64,000 nucleotides of DNA from Actinoallomurus sp. (lineage in GTDB: Bacteria > Actinomycetota > Actinomycetes > Streptosporangiales > Streptosporangiaceae). Below are positions 63,868 to 64,000 of the stretch, one piece after another. Position numbers and translations under genes: made by a program. Under the pieces are notes generated by a model. It had not been told where the DNA came from and searched no databases. It saw nothing but the letters and a program-made list of their open reading frames with translations. Each line of letters starts with the position of its first letter. Position 1 is the stretch's first letter. The stretch spans positions 50,360-114,359 of the forward strand of contig JAOPYG010000293.1 in the NCBI GenBank assembly GCA_025964685.1, given 5' to 3'.

Positions 63868-64000
63868 ATGAGCCCGCCGGTCTTCCTGTGCGAGGGCGAT
63901 CGGCTCTCGTCGGACGCGATCCTGCTGGACGGCCCGGAGGGTCGCCACGCCGCGGCCGTACGCCGGCTGCGGGCGGGGGAGCGTGCCGACCTGACCGATG
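63868..64000 (+). CDS. rsmE: 16S rRNA (uracil-1498-N3)-methyltransferase, N-terminal part (cut by window edge)
   Basis: The first 44 residues of a gene that runs off the window. Start ATG at 63868, 15 nt after dnaJ. MSPPVFLCEG and GPEGRHAAAVRRLRAGER match the start of RsmE, where HAAAVRRLRAGE is the RNA-binding PUA-like segment. Actinobacteria generally have rsmE right after dnaJ, which supports the call. The catalytic domain is beyond the window. Confidence 0.8.
   Translation, partial: MSPPVFLCEGDRLSSDAILLDGPEGRHAAAVRRLRAGERADLTD

Noticed and set aside
60340..63948. A 1202-codon open frame on the minus strand across DUF4870, DUF3097, hrcA and dnaJ
   Set aside because: It is antisense to well-recognised genes; long shadow frames are normal at this GC content and the product has no domain.

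Overview
This 64 kb window is high-GC chromosomal DNA from a filamentous-type actinobacterium, most likely of the Streptosporangiales/Thermomonosporaceae kind or a close relative. The evidence is very high third-position GC, frequent GTG starts, several apparently leaderless genes, F420-type oxidoreductases, the XRE/DUF397 regulator pair, and housekeeping gene order shared by Streptomyces-like genomes (miaB-miaA-dapF; comEA-comEC; holA-rpsT-lepA-hemW-hrcA-dnaJ-rsmE). I found no rRNA, tRNA, CRISPR array, insertion sequence or prophage.

Layout. 1-2.4 kb: the edge of a leucine-rich-variant-like protein and an S9 prolyl oligopeptidase. 2.4-5.9 kb: a complete glutamate-type ABC importer operon (gluABCD, minus strand) with a perfect 30-nt palindrome between gluB and gluC and a terminator at its end. 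6.0-10.2 kb: tRNA modification and lysine/cell wall genes (miaB, a class III dioxygenase-like gene, an antitoxin-like small gene, miaA, dapF). 10.3-13.1 kb: a TetR regulator with two acyl-CoA dehydrogenases in one operon. 13.2-19.1 kb: an oligopeptide/nickel-type ABC importer (dppB, dppC, a fused dppD-dppF, dppA). 19.7-22.7 kb: an MprAB-like two-component system and a membrane-anchored secreted protein. 22.8-30.1 kb: a glycolate/lactate utilisation block (lldP, glcF, glcE, glcD) beside malate synthase, which together would take glycolate through glyoxylate to malate. 30.2-33.2 kb: hflX and a lone hutI-like gene.

33.4-37.1 kb is a cluster of regulators: HxlR-SCP2 with an alpha/beta hydrolase, an XRE regulator with a truncated DUF397 partner, and a MerR/GyrI-type regulator with a classical 19-bp-spacer promoter. 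37.3-44.0 kb holds a SpoU methyltransferase, DegV, a carboxylesterase broken by a one-base frameshift, and the DNA-uptake genes comEA-comEC. 44.0-52.6 kb is an accessory block set between comEC and holA. It holds an ArsR-like regulator with a perfect operator palindrome, a RibD-C reductase, a questin-oxidase-like protein, a large bacterial NLR-type NACHT-LRR protein, and three flavin/F420-type enzymes. 52.6-64 kb returns to conserved housekeeping: holA, rpsT, lepA, hemW, a CIRCE-controlled hrcA-dnaJ pair and the start of rsmE.

The strongest candidate for an unusual system is the NACHT-LRR protein (47041-50382), a likely intracellular sensor of the bNACHT anti-phage type. Other points of note are the truncated DUF397 gene, the frameshifted esterase, the fused DppDF ATPase with a degenerate first ABC signature, and a set of regulator/operator pairs readable directly from palindromes. 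No homology search could be run, so every family assignment rests on motifs and recognised sequence patterns.
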